Positions 34,392 to 42,959 of a DNA stretch of 64,000 nt are shown in pieces. The stretch is from contig CBDBVE010000009.1 of NCBI GenBank assembly GCA_965212595.1, forward strand, positions 248,001 to 312,000, written 5' to 3'. The first letter of the stretch is position 1, and each line of letters opens with the position of its first letter. The notes beneath the pieces were generated by a model. The model ran no database searches, was not told the origin of the DNA, and worked only from the letters and a program-made list of their open reading frames with translations. Both the position numbers and the translations under genes were made by a program. This stretch comes from Poritiphilus sp965212595. GTDB lineage: Bacteria; Bacteroidota; Bacteroidia; Flavobacteriales; Flavobacteriaceae.

Positions 34392-36469
34392 AGCATATAT
34401 TTTAGCTGCAACCCCGCGTAAAAATTGCGATCATTTCCTGGATAAAAATAACGGGGTTCGTTTCCGCCAAAACTATTTGCGTTTATTAAGACAGACTGCG
34501 CATAGCGAATATTAAACAGGTTATTAATCCCGGCTGTTATGCCCAGGCTAAACCTATTTGAGAGTTCTTTTTTATACCCCAATCTCGAATTAAACAAGTT
34601 AAAAGGCTTGCTTGATAATGAATTGGCATCGGTTAAGGGGATAGCACCAACATGCTGATAGGTGGTACTCCAATAAAAACTCTTAGTGTGCTCTAACCGA
34701 AAACCCATGTTTAATCTGTGTTTTGGCACACCAGTTAGCGGATTCCCCGAAAAATCATTATCCTCATCTACAAATTCTACAAAACTGTGATCGTTTAAGG
34801 TGTAAGCCACGAAGGGAGAAAGACTAAGTTTTGGCCCCAAATCAACCGTATAATCCAACTGAAGCTCAAGGCCCTGATGTCTTGTTTCACCCGCGTTCCT
34901 ACCAATAAACTGGTCGTCTCCAACCCGCTGTGCCACCAATAAATTTTTGATATTCATACGGTAAAGGGTAATGTCTAACCACAACTTGGTTTTGGGCCAA
35001 AACATGAATTTTGAACCTAACTCATAGTTGACTCCGGTTTCCTGGGCGATATCGGGATTTATTACTCCATCAGGAGTAAGCGTTTCTTCCAGACTTGGAT
35101 TAGAGAACCCCCTGCTTAGGTTTGCGTAGAATGTACTTACCCTTCCTGGGCGGTATTCAAGACTTAAGCTCGGCAGAAAAATCAGATCAAAATTACGCTT
35201 CGCACTTCGGTTCTCAGAACCTGTATTGAAGAGGTCTCTAAAATCGTAATGCGTTTTATTAAGGTTGAAACCGAGCTGCGCTTTAAAGGCTTCTGCTAAT
35301 GGGAAAGTTATGGTTCCAAATCCATTAAACTGTCTTCTAAATTCCCTGTTATCGCTAATTTGATCGCCTTGTAGGCTTCCGTTCCCGTTGTTTTGCTGAT
35401 ATAAGTTTTCATATGTACTCCAGCGATACTCATCTCTGTAAAATTCACCTCCGAAGCTATATTCGGCTTCCCGGTCTGCAAAATTGAAGTTCCCTGAAAA
35501 GCGCGAACGAAAACCGTAACCATTGGTAAACTCATCAAGAATATTAAAAGGTCTGGGTTCGTAATGATCCAAATAGGTATAGAAAAGACTAGTGGTATTC
35601 TCTAGGGCATTGCCCAATTTATAAGTATGTGAAAGCCCTATCAGGGTATATTTGTTAGCTTCAAAACCCTGAGCCTGCCTCCAGGTAAAGGCGGCTTGTG
35701 TAGGATCTTCATTAAATGCGGTCTGACCCAGTGAGCTAGGAATCTGGGCCGTGTAATCAATATAATTCAACAATGCAGATAAGCTGCTTTTCTCACTTAG
35801 ATCGAAAGAGGTATTTAGCAAAATACCATCGCGGTCAAATGCGTTGTTTTCCCTATAACCGTCGGTGTCCAGATGATTATACCTGAGATCCAGGGAAAAT
35901 GCACCCGCTGTATGTGTAAAACTCAGGTTATTCTTTAACAAACCATAGGAACCAAGCACGAAACTGTTTGAAAGCGATGTTGTTTCCTCTGGGTTCCTCC
36001 TTGTGTTAAGTAGAATGGCCCCTCCCAAATTGGTTCCGAAGGAAGTTCCCTTAGGGCCTTTAACGATCTCGATAGCGCTTAAATTTTCCAGATCAAAGGC
36101 CTCAATCGTTGAAAAGCCGGTACCATTGGTTACTGGAATCTCATTGAAATACAAACGCAACTTGTCTGTTCCAAATGGCGTTCTGGCACCTACTCCTCTA
36201 ATGGTTATTCTGTTGGTATTCAGTGCCCCGGAAAGGATATAAACCCCAGAAACCTGGTTGACCGAAGAAACAATATCTATCGGACTTTGGTTTTCAAGAA
36301 ATTTTCCACGAATTACTTGTGAGGGGGTAATCCCGACGGTTTTATTGGTCCGAACCGGATCTACGATAATAACTTCCTGAAGATAGGTCACGGAGTCTTG
36401 CGGCACTTCCTGGCATAATCCATTGAAGGTATAACACAAAAGGAGAACTGGTAAAAGGCACTTTTTCAT
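34388..36469 (-). CDS. TonB-dependent receptor (iron-siderophore type, FecA-like)
   Basis: A 693-aa outer membrane receptor without a carboxypeptidase-regulatory domain, unlike the other three here. The signal peptide ends at G-L-C-Q (residue 20). The plug (about 28-170) has I-T-I-R-G-V-G-A-R-T-P and V-K-G-P-K-G-T-S-F-G-T-N-L-G-G. The barrel fills the rest and ends with an aromatic-rich strand (F-Y-A-G-L-Q-L-K-Y-M-L). The size and plug-only layout suit ferric-siderophore or vitamin uptake; the substrate cannot be told from sequence. The downstream-lying small outer membrane protein gene is upstream on the same strand (28 bases apart), so they may form an operon. Confidence 0.88.
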   Translation of the reverse strand: MKKCLLPVLLLCYTFNGLCQEVPQDSVTYLQEVIIVDPVRTNKTVGITPSQVIRGKFLENQSPIDIVSSVNQVSGVYILSGALNTNRITIRGVGARTPFGTDKLRLYFNEIPVTNGTGFSTIEAFDLENLSAIEIVKGPKGTSFGTNLGGAILLNTRRNPEETTSLSNSFVLGSYGLLKNNLSFTHTAGAFSLDLRYNHLDTDGYRENNAFDRDGILLNTSFDLSEKSSLSALLNYIDYTAQIPSSLGQTAFNEDPTQAAFTWRQAQGFEANKYTLIGLSHTYKLGNALENTTSLFYTYLDHYEPRPFNILDEFTNGYGFRSRFSGNFNFADREAEYSFGGEFYRDEYRWSTYENLYQQNNGNGSLQGDQISDNREFRRQFNGFGTITFPLAEAFKAQLGFNLNKTHYDFRDLFNTGSENRSAKRNFDLIFLPSLSLEYRPGRVSTFYANLSRGFSNPSLEETLTPDGVINPDIAQETGVNYELGSKFMFWPKTKLWLDITLYRMNIKNLLVAQRVGDDQFIGRNAGETRHQGLELQLDYTVDLGPKLSLSPFVAYTLNDHSFVEFVDEDNDFSGNPLTGVPKHRLNMGFRLEHTKSFYWSTTYQHVGAIPLTDANSLSSKPFNLFNSRLGYKKELSNRFSLGITAGINNLFNIRYAQSVLINANSFGGNEPRYFYPGNDRNFYAGLQLKYML

Positions 36470-36497
36470 TCAGAAAAATAAGGCCTAAAAATAGGGA

Positions 36498-37016
36498 TTA
36501 AAATCGAAAACCTACAGATAAGCCTAAACGGTAAACAAAAGTATCTTGAAAAACTTCAGGATTGATGTTACGGCCAAATCCACCGTTGATCTCCATGGTA
36601 AACTTGTCACTACGGGTTACCCATTTATTACCAATACCTAGTCCCAACGCAAAAGTGTTGTAGTCATTATTTCTGGCCCCAAGATTGTCGCTAACTTCAT
36701 CCTCTTCCCCTGTGTAATAGAGTCCAAATGCTTCTGCAAAAAAACCCCTTCTCGGGCCATAGCCGAAATACGCTCTAAAATTAGGACCAATACCAAAATT
36801 TCCATTATAGTCTGTAGCGTCATTGTCAAAATAAACCGTTCCGCCAATGCTGGTATCTTCACTTAGATAATATTCATATGAAAACTCAAGGTTGGTGGTA
36901 GCCAGAAAAAGGCCAATATTGAACTTCAACTCCTGATTATTGGAAAAAGCGGGATAAGCCTGAGCTTGAGCTCCAAAAGCGGTTGCAAGCATTAGGATTA
37001 GGACGATTTTTTTCAT
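36498..37016 (-). CDS. Small outer membrane beta-barrel protein
   Basis: A 172-aa protein beginning at ATG 37016 (MKKIVLILMLATAFGAQAQ, a clean signal peptide); the longer in-frame start at 37073 would bury this. The mature chain has alternating aromatic/glycine strands such as Y-F-G-Y-G-P-R-R-G-F-F-A-E-A and ends L-G-L-S-V-G-F-R-F, typical of an OmpW/OmpX-like eight-strand barrel with a C-terminal aromatic recognition residue. It lies directly upstream of the TBDR and is probably cotranscribed. No specific function can be assigned. Confidence 0.8.
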   Translation of the reverse strand: MKKIVLILMLATAFGAQAQAYPAFSNNQELKFNIGLFLATTNLEFSYEYYLSEDTSIGGTVYFDNDATDYNGNFGIGPNFRAYFGYGPRRGFFAEAFGLYYTGEEDEVSDNLGARNNDYNTFALGLGIGNKWVTRSDKFTMEINGGFGRNINPEVFQDTFVYRLGLSVGFRF

Positions 37017-37142
37017 GATTCTTCTATTTTGCTCTATGCATAAACAATTAGTGTTCCAAAGTTTAAAAAACAAGACCCGAAGTTAATTATGAGCACGAGG
37101 AGAATTCTATTCTAGACCTTTCTGGAAACCACAAACATTCCC

Positions 37143-37150
37143 TATTTTTG
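37143..37150 (+). promoter_or_regulatory. -7 box for the AP endonuclease gene
   Basis: TATTTTTG matches TAnnTTTG perfectly and ends 17 bases before the TTG start at 37168. No convincing -33 element is found. Confidence 0.45.
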
Positions 37151-37167
37151 GTTAAAATATGTAAACT

Positions 37168-37932
37168 TTGAAGATAGTATCGTACAATGTAAATGGTATT
37201 CGGGCCGCCTTGAACAAAGGCTTTTTAGACTGGCTGCAATCTGTAGACCCCGACGTGGTCTGCCTTCAGGAAATTAAGGCTCAAAAAGATCAATTAGACC
37301 TATCGGTTTTTGAAGGAGCCGGATATGCTCATCACTATTGGTATAGTGCTCAGAAGAAGGGGTATAGTGGCGTGGCCATACTTTCAAAGAAGGAACCAGA
37401 TCATGTAGAGTTTGGTACGGGTATAGAGTATATGGATTTTGAGGGGCGCAATCTTAGAGCGGATTTTAACGGTGTTTCGGTAATGAGCCTGTATTTACCT
37501 TCGGGAAGTAATTTGGATCGTTTGGATCACAAATTGAGATACATGGCCGATTTTCAAAAATATATCGACCACTTAAAGAAAGGACACCCAGAGCTAATTA
37601 TTTGTGGTGATTACAATATTTGTCATCAGGCCATTGACATTCATGATCCGGTAAGAAATAAAAACGTTTCCGGGTTTTTGCCGGTAGAGCGTGAATGGAT
37701 AGGAAGTTTTATGGATAGTGGTTTTATTGATAGTTTCAGGCATTTCAATAAAGACCCTGATAATTATACCTGGTGGAGTTATAGGGCAAATTCAAGGGCA
37801 AACAACAAAGGGTGGCGCCTGGACTACGGAATGGTTAGCCGGCCGCTGGAAGACCGACTCAAAAGATCGGTTATTCTTTCTGAAGCCAAGCACAGTGATC
37901 ATTGCCCCATTCTGCTCGAAATAGAAGGCTGA
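37168..37932 (+). CDS. xth: Exodeoxyribonuclease III / AP endonuclease
   Basis: A 254-aa cytoplasmic EEP-fold DNA repair enzyme. Motifs are: S-Y-N-V-N-G-I-R (N7), L-Q-E-I-K (E35, metal), G-D-Y-N (D148 and N150, catalysis), W-R-L-D-Y, and S-D-H-C-P (D244-H245). It cuts 5' of abasic sites and removes 3' blocking groups. The start codon is TTG at 37168: an in-frame TAA sits two codons upstream and no ATG lies in the right place, while the sequence M-K-I-V-S-Y-N-V-N-G is exactly how the family begins. It has no signal peptide, unlike the secreted EEP enzyme in the 18-kb region. Confidence 0.95.
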   Translation: MKIVSYNVNGIRAALNKGFLDWLQSVDPDVVCLQEIKAQKDQLDLSVFEGAGYAHHYWYSAQKKGYSGVAILSKKEPDHVEFGTGIEYMDFEGRNLRADFNGVSVMSLYLPSGSNLDRLDHKLRYMADFQKYIDHLKKGHPELIICGDYNICHQAIDIHDPVRNKNVSGFLPVEREWIGSFMDSGFIDSFRHFNKDPDNYTWWSYRANSRANNKGWRLDYGMVSRPLEDRLKRSVILSEAKHSDHCPILLEIEG

Positions 37933-37972
37933 AATTAATGTTGCAGTAACTTTTAGAAAGTTTAAGAATTGC

Positions 37973-37980
37973 TACTTTTG
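37973..37980 (+). promoter_or_regulatory. -7 box for the aldo/keto reductase gene
   Basis: TACTTTTG, a perfect TAnnTTTG box 26 bases before the ATG at 38007. A T-rich run (TTTT at 37951-37954) is near the -33 distance but there is no TTG. Confidence 0.45.
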
Positions 37981-38006
37981 AAGTTTCAATTCGGAATATA
38001 TAAGCT

Positions 38007-39047
38007 ATGATCTACACCCACTTACCTAATACAGATTTAGAAGTAAGTAAGATATGCCTGGGAACTATGACCTGGGGGCGTCAAAATACAGAAGAAGAGG
38101 GGCACCAGCAAATGGATTATGCCTTTGACCAGGGGATCAATTTTTTTGATACAGCCGAATTATATCCTGTTCCTGCGCATGCAGATCGTTATGCAGATAC
38201 TGAAAAGATCATAGGAAATTGGTTCTCAAAGACCGGAAAGAGAGATAAGATTATCTTGGGATCCAAAATTGCCGGGAAGGCAGAATTTACCAAATTTATC
38301 AGGACTACCGGGTTTAGAAGGGAATCGATCATTGAAGCGGTCAACGGAAGCCTGAAGCGCCTTCAAACAGATTATATTGATTTGTACCAGCTTCACTGGC
38401 CTGAACGCAACACGAATTATTTTGGACAACGAGGGTACAAGCCTGAAATTTCGGATCATTGGGTAGACAATATTCATCAGGTACTGGAAACCCTTAGAGA
38501 CCTGGTCACTGAAGGCAAGATTAGACATGTAGGCCTTTCTAACGAGACGCCCTGGGGCGTAATGCGCTATTTGGAAGAGAGTAAGGTGCATACGAGTTTG
38601 CCAAGAATGATTACCATTCAAAATCCTTATAACCTCTTAAACCGACTTTTCGAGGTAGGGCTTTCTGAGATTTCAATGCGGTCAAAAATAGGCTTGTTGT
38701 CCTATTCACCATTAGGCTTTGGCGTACTTAGCGGAAAATACCTTGGAGGCATGAAACCCGCCAATGCTCGGGTTACTTTATTTCCGAACTACAATCGTTA
38801 TAGCGGTACTACCGCCCAGGCTGCCACCCAGCAATATTACAACCTGGCTCAGGAACACGGTTTGTCGCTAACTCAGATGTCTCTCGCTTTCGTAAATTCC
38901 CGTCCTTTTTTAACCAGCAATATTGTTGGCGCTACTTCTATGGAGCAACTCAAAGAGAATATTGGGAGCATCGACATTGATCTTTCGGAGGAGGTACTTC
39001 AGGCGATTGAGGCCATTCATGATGAGATTCCTAATCCCGCTCCCTAG
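38007..39047 (+). CDS. tas: Aldo/keto reductase, Tas type
   Basis: A 346-aa cytoplasmic NADPH-dependent TIM-barrel reductase. The start (T-D-L-E-V-S-K-I-C-L-G-T-M-T-W-G) and F-F-D-T-A-E-L-Y-P-V-P (catalytic D and Y) are typical, as are G-S-K-I-A-G (catalytic Lys), L-Y-Q-L-H-W-P-E-R-N (catalytic His) and G-L-S-N-E-T-P-W-G-V. The H-W-P-E-R-N-T-N-Y-F-G and V-P-A-H-A-D-R-Y-A-D-T-E segments are characteristic of the Tas subgroup. Physiological substrate is unknown. Its TAG stop is nested within the CTAG shared with the convergent lipoprotein gene. Confidence 0.94.
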   Translation: MIYTHLPNTDLEVSKICLGTMTWGRQNTEEEGHQQMDYAFDQGINFFDTAELYPVPAHADRYADTEKIIGNWFSKTGKRDKIILGSKIAGKAEFTKFIRTTGFRRESIIEAVNGSLKRLQTDYIDLYQLHWPERNTNYFGQRGYKPEISDHWVDNIHQVLETLRDLVTEGKIRHVGLSNETPWGVMRYLEESKVHTSLPRMITIQNPYNLLNRLFEVGLSEISMRSKIGLLSYSPLGFGVLSGKYLGGMKPANARVTLFPNYNRYSGTTAQAATQQYYNLAQEHGLSLTQMSLAFVNSRPFLTSNIVGATSMEQLKENIGSIDIDLSEEVLQAIEAIHDEIPNPAP

Positions 39048-40096
39048 AATGTTTTTGCATCTACATCATTGATAAACTTTATTACCCCTTCAAAGTAGTT
39101 TTTCTGATCATCATATTGTGATAAATGACTGCCGTTTGGGCAAAAAAGATAACGTCCGTTTTGCACTTCTTTGGCCATCCACTCCATATGTTCCGGGTCC
39201 ATGGTATCGTGCTTAGCTCCAATGACAAGTGTGGGGACACTTAGTTCTTTTAAACGATCTTTAATATCCCAATCCTTTAGCGTTGCGTCTCCCGTTACAC
39301 CAAATTCGCTATATCCCTGCATATGAACATATACCTGGTTGTTTGCATGTGTTAGGCTTCGCATAACCGCTTCGGGCCACTGATCCGGAGGTTGTCTCAA
39401 CACATGTTCCGTGTAATAATGTTCAAACAAAAGTTCTCCATATCTGGGGTTCTCATAATCTTCGGCATCTTCCATGGCCTTTATTTCTTTGTAAACTTCA
39501 GGGTCTAATTGAGGCCCCAGTACATTCTGCGCATAGGCGTTGTATTCCGGGATGCTGCTCATCATATTTGAGATCACCAGCCCTTTCAGGTTCGACTGAT
39601 ACTTTAATGCGTATTCCATGGCCAATATCCCACCCCAGGACTGGCCAAGAAGGTAGAAGTTAGAGCTATCAAGATTTAAGGCCTTTCGCAGCTGTTCAAC
39701 TTCTTCTACAAAGCGTTCGGTAGTCCACAAGCTGAGATCATCTGGTTTATCGCTGTAATATGACCCTAATTGATCGTAGTAGATGTACTCTATTTCTTCT
39801 TGAGGAAAATAACCATCCGCGCATGCATATAATTCATGGGTCATACCTGGACCACCGTGAAGCAACAAAACTTTTTTGGTCGGGTTATTGCCTATTCTCT
39901 TGGTCCATACTTTAAAAGTACCTTTATCGGTTGTGATTGGGATCATTTTTATACCCCCGGTGTACTGGTCATCTCGATCTTCAAAACTCCAGTAATCAGA
40001 TTTTGTAGCATTTGCTTCGCTTACCGGTTCAAGTTTTTGCTCCTTGCAGGAATAAACCAATAGCAATCCGGCCAGAAGCCATTTGAAGTTTTTCAT
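39044..40096 (-). CDS. Proline iminopeptidase-like lipoprotein (S33 family)
   Basis: A 350-aa alpha/beta hydrolase with lipobox V-Y-S-C (Cys17), so attached to the envelope. The oxyanion region is H-G-G-P-G (about 79-83), the nucleophile elbow G-Q-S-W-G-G holds the active-site Ser, and the acid (G-A-K-H-D-T-M-D) and H-L-S (N-G-S-H-L-S) complete the triad. The H-G-G-P-G plus G-Q-S-W-G-G combination is typical of S33 proline iminopeptidases, which remove N-terminal proline from peptides. Its stop TAG shares CTAG with the tas stop. The gene lies downstream of nothing obvious on its strand; a 50-base gap separates it from radA. Confidence 0.9.
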   Translation of the reverse strand: MKNFKWLLAGLLLVYSCKEQKLEPVSEANATKSDYWSFEDRDDQYTGGIKMIPITTDKGTFKVWTKRIGNNPTKKVLLLHGGPGMTHELYACADGYFPQEEIEYIYYDQLGSYYSDKPDDLSLWTTERFVEEVEQLRKALNLDSSNFYLLGQSWGGILAMEYALKYQSNLKGLVISNMMSSIPEYNAYAQNVLGPQLDPEVYKEIKAMEDAEDYENPRYGELLFEHYYTEHVLRQPPDQWPEAVMRSLTHANNQVYVHMQGYSEFGVTGDATLKDWDIKDRLKELSVPTLVIGAKHDTMDPEHMEWMAKEVQNGRYLFCPNGSHLSQYDDQKNYFEGVIKFINDVDAKTF

Positions 40097-40146
40097 TGTT
40101 TTTAGAATTTTAGGTGTGTTCTAAATGTAGTATAATTTTCGCAACT

Positions 40147-41508
40147 TTATCCAAACAAATGGGAGACCACCTCCTCAATTTTGGAAACCAAAACAACATC
40201 GATCTTGGTTTTTTCCAGGCTAATCTTATTGGCCTTTGAAGCGTAAATTTTTTGAAACCCTAACTTTTCCGCCTCCAAAATGCGCTGATCTATCCGTTGT
40301 ACCGGCCTTATTTCTCCTGCCAGCCCGATCTCAGCTGCAAAACAACTTCCTTTTTCGATTGCGATATCCTCATTGCTTGATAAAATGGCCGAGATAACCG
40401 CTAAATCTATAGCGGGATCGTCTACCGAAATTCCTCCCGTAATATTTAAAAAAACATCTTTCGCAGCCAGCTTGAAGCCTACTCTCTTCTCTAAAACAGC
40501 CAGTAGCATATTCAACCTCCTTGCATTATAACCGGTAGAAGACCTTTGTGGTGTTCCGTATACCGCAGAGCTAACAAGAGCCTGAATCTCTATCATCAGG
40601 GGCCGCATTCCTTCTAGAGTTGCCGCAATGGCTGTTCCGCTCAGGCTTTTATCGTTGTTAGAAATTAAGATTTCTGAAGGATTGTTGACTTCTCTCAGAC
40701 CATTTCCATTCATTTCGTAAATGCCCAATTCAGCTGTAGATCCAAATCTGTTTTTTAGGGCCCTGAGGATGCGATAGACGTAGTTTCTATCTCCTTCAAA
40801 TTGCAAGACAGTATCAACCATATGCTCCAAAATCTTGGGTCCGGCTATATGGCCATCTTTGGTAATGTGACCGATAAGAATAACCGGGGTGTTGGTTTCT
40901 TTGGCAAATTTGATAAGTTCTGAGGTACACTCCCTGATTTGCGAAATACTTCCGGCGGAGGCCTCTATATAGTCTGAATGTAGGGTTTGAATAGAATCTA
41001 TGACTACAATGTCTGGCTGTAGTGACTCAAAAGTTCTGAATATATTTTGGGTTTTGGTTTCGGTTAGGATAAAGCAAGTAGTATTGCCCGAAAGAATACG
41101 ATCTGCTCGCATTTTAATTTGCTTCTGGCTCTCTTCTCCAGACACGTAAAGCGTTTTGTAGGGAAGTTTTAAAGCAGTTTGAAGTACCAAAGTACTCTTG
41201 CCAATACCAGGTTCACCCCCCAACAACACCAGAGAACCGGGAACCAGACCACCTCCCAATACCCTATTGAATTCGGCGTCTTTAATATCCAGGCGTTGTT
41301 CCCGATCTGTACTAATGTCGTTTATAGCTAACGGCCTTGCAGTTCTGCTATCGGCTTGAGGAGTTGTTTTCCAATCGGTTTTCCCCGGGCTTTGTACAAC
41401 CTCCTCTACAATGGTATTCCAAGCCTTGCAAGCCCCGCATTGGCCAATCCATTTAGCATACTGGGTACCGCAATTCTGGCAGAAAAAGGCTGTTTTTGTC
41501 TTGGCCAT
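40147..41508 (-). CDS. radA: DNA repair protein RadA
   Basis: A 453-aa cytoplasmic RecA-like helicase that promotes branch migration in recombination. Features are: N-terminal C4 zinc finger (C-x2-C...C-x2-C in FFCQNCGTQYAKW and G-Q-C-G-A-C), Walker A G-G-E-P-G-I-G-K-S-T (about 97-106), the RadA signature K-N-R-F-G (about 251-255), and a C-terminal Lon-protease-like domain (about 275-453). Length is typical. A 53-aa membrane protein gene lies 99 bases upstream on the same strand, with an inverted repeat between them. Confidence 0.97.
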   Translation of the reverse strand: MAKTKTAFFCQNCGTQYAKWIGQCGACKAWNTIVEEVVQSPGKTDWKTTPQADSRTARPLAINDISTDREQRLDIKDAEFNRVLGGGLVPGSLVLLGGEPGIGKSTLVLQTALKLPYKTLYVSGEESQKQIKMRADRILSGNTTCFILTETKTQNIFRTFESLQPDIVVIDSIQTLHSDYIEASAGSISQIRECTSELIKFAKETNTPVILIGHITKDGHIAGPKILEHMVDTVLQFEGDRNYVYRILRALKNRFGSTAELGIYEMNGNGLREVNNPSEILISNNDKSLSGTAIAATLEGMRPLMIEIQALVSSAVYGTPQRSSTGYNARRLNMLLAVLEKRVGFKLAAKDVFLNITGGISVDDPAIDLAVISAILSSNEDIAIEKGSCFAAEIGLAGEIRPVQRIDQRILEAEKLGFQKIYASKANKISLEKTKIDVVLVSKIEEVVSHLFG

Positions 41509-41579
41509 TCGGCTATTAAGGTTTCAGGCGAAGATATCATCTCAGCAACTAAAAACCAAGTGAAGTTATATGGGGTCAT

Positions 41580-41600
41580 TTGCCTTGTCACCCAAGGCAA
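41580..41600. repeat. Inverted repeat between radA and the 53-aa gene
   Basis: TTGCCTTG-TCACC-CAAGGCAA is a perfect 8-bp stem with a 5-base loop, just downstream of the small gene's stop (minus strand). There is no T run after it in either direction, so it is not a standard terminator. It could be an mRNA processing or pausing hairpin, or an operator upstream of radA. Confidence 0.4.
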
Positions 41601-41607
41601 GATGTCT

Positions 41608-41769
41608 TTATCGGCTTTTCTCTTTTTTATACTCTAAAAAAGCAAATACAAGGGCTGTAATACTCATCACCAGGGCAATACCGTTGTACCAGACAAGAAA
41701 TTCTCCTTTTAGGGCAAAGTAGGCCAGAAGTATTCCGGAGAACAGAAAACTGTTTTTCCTATTCTTCAT
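41608..41769 (-). CDS. Small 53-aa two-helix membrane protein
   Basis: An ORF of 53 codons and TAA, starting M-K-N-R-K-N-S-F-L-F-S-G and ending E-Y-K-K-E-K-S-R. Two hydrophobic stretches (about 8-18 and 24-43) with basic ends suggest a small inner membrane protein with two short helices. It begins 18 bases after the stop of the esterase-like gene on the same strand, so it is probably the last gene of the panC operon. I do not recognise a family. The clean start, positive-inside charge pattern and operon position support a real gene. Confidence 0.65.
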   Translation of the reverse strand: MKNRKNSFLFSGILLAYFALKGEFLVWYNGIALVMSITALVFAFLEYKKEKSR

Positions 41770-41787
41770 TGCAAAGAGGTTTGTTGA

Positions 41788-42933
41788 TCAGAAACCAAAA
41801 TCGGCCTTTAGGGCATCAATTTTTTCCAGGGCCATTTCCTTGGTAAGGAAATCTATTTCTTCCATCCCAAAGGCCTTTTCAAAAGTACGTAGCGCTTTTT
41901 TAGGCTCCCCTATCTCCTCGTAGTATTCGCCTTCAAAATAGAAGCCGAGCATGGTCTCAGGAAACTCTTTTTTACAGAGGTCGGAAAGCGGTTTTAAGGA
42001 TTCAAAATCGTCTTTTTTCCGGCAGCCTGCATAAATAGCCATAATATCGTTGAGCTCTACTTGTTTTCTAAACCCAAAAAGCTGCTCCAATCCGGAATAC
42101 TTGGTTTCCAGATATTGGAAGACGGGTTCTTCTGAGGCAAGTATTTTTTCTTTGTACTCTTTGGGTGAAATTGGTTTAAACATTTCAAAGGTTTGATCCC
42201 AGGCCTTCCCAATTCCGTAGGTGGCTATAGAAACTTCATTAGCGGTTGGGTACTCATTAAAGTGGTAACTCAAATTATCTTTATCCAACACTTTTATAGC
42301 GCGATCCATTTGTAGAATGTCGTTGCGATTGTCACTTTTTTCGCCACCTACAATTAAATGGTAAAAAACCTGCTGGTTTAAATCATTCAAACGCTGGGCT
42401 ACCCTATTCCCCATTTCTGGAGCCAGGAGGGGAGCGATATTAATGTAGGCGTTAAAAAGAGACTTTTCCTTAAACAGGTAATAGTTTGCAAAATTTGCGG
42501 TGATATCGTAACCGACAATGATCTTGAAAGGGGCGATATTGTAAGTGGTTTCCAGATACGGTATAATTTCCATCCCCAAAAACTCAAAGAACAATTTGCC
42601 TTTGTCTGAAGGCAGGCCGGTGTCCTCTTCGTAAGCGCAATCCTCCCAACGGATATCGTCTTCGTCTTGATGAATACCAACTACGATAACCTCGGGCATA
42701 CCCTGAAAATCGCTGTGAAATTTAGAAACAGCGACAACCTGATCAAAAAGGCGCTCCGCATCAAGAACTAAAACCAGCGGGTACTTTTTTTCTTCAGAAT
42801 AGCCTTCCGGGAAATAGTAAGATACATCTCTACGTTCTTGCAGCTTAAAAGACTCGAAAATCTCTTTTTTAATTTGTGCGAACGTACTGCTGCAAAAAAG
42901 GAATGCAATTACAAGGGACACTAATTGTCTCAT
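41788..42933 (-). CDS. Esterase-like alpha/beta protein with lost nucleophile
   Basis: A 381-aa protein with signal peptide MRQLVSLVIAFLFCSSTFAQ when started at ATG 42933; the longer start at 43050 would overlap the flippase gene and has no signal peptide. It resembles esterase D/enterochelin esterase-type folds: P-L-V-L-V-L-D-A-E-R-L-F (about 52-63), V-V-G-I-H (about 84-88), W and E in a loop, and the strand-turn I-I-V-G-Y-D143-I-T. The family has G-H-S-x-G here, so the serine is replaced by D143 and the glycines are lost; the His segment is also altered. A TPR-like tail lies at about 310-375. A non-catalytic or divergent function is likely. Confidence 0.75.
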   Translation of the reverse strand: MRQLVSLVIAFLFCSSTFAQIKKEIFESFKLQERRDVSYYFPEGYSEEKKYPLVLVLDAERLFDQVVAVSKFHSDFQGMPEVIVVGIHQDEDDIRWEDCAYEEDTGLPSDKGKLFFEFLGMEIIPYLETTYNIAPFKIIVGYDITANFANYYLFKEKSLFNAYINIAPLLAPEMGNRVAQRLNDLNQQVFYHLIVGGEKSDNRNDILQMDRAIKVLDKDNLSYHFNEYPTANEVSIATYGIGKAWDQTFEMFKPISPKEYKEKILASEEPVFQYLETKYSGLEQLFGFRKQVELNDIMAIYAGCRKKDDFESLKPLSDLCKKEFPETMLGFYFEGEYYEEIGEPKKALRTFEKAFGMEEIDFLTKEMALEKIDALKADFGF

Positions 42934-42959
42934 ATGACGGTGTTTTTGGATTTGGGAAC

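Noticed and set aside
41406..41600. 64-codon ORF overlapping radA on the same strand
   Set aside because: It lies mostly inside radA in another frame, and radA has clear family motifs.
41580..41600. TTGCCTTG hairpin as a terminator
   Set aside because: It lacks a T run on either strand.
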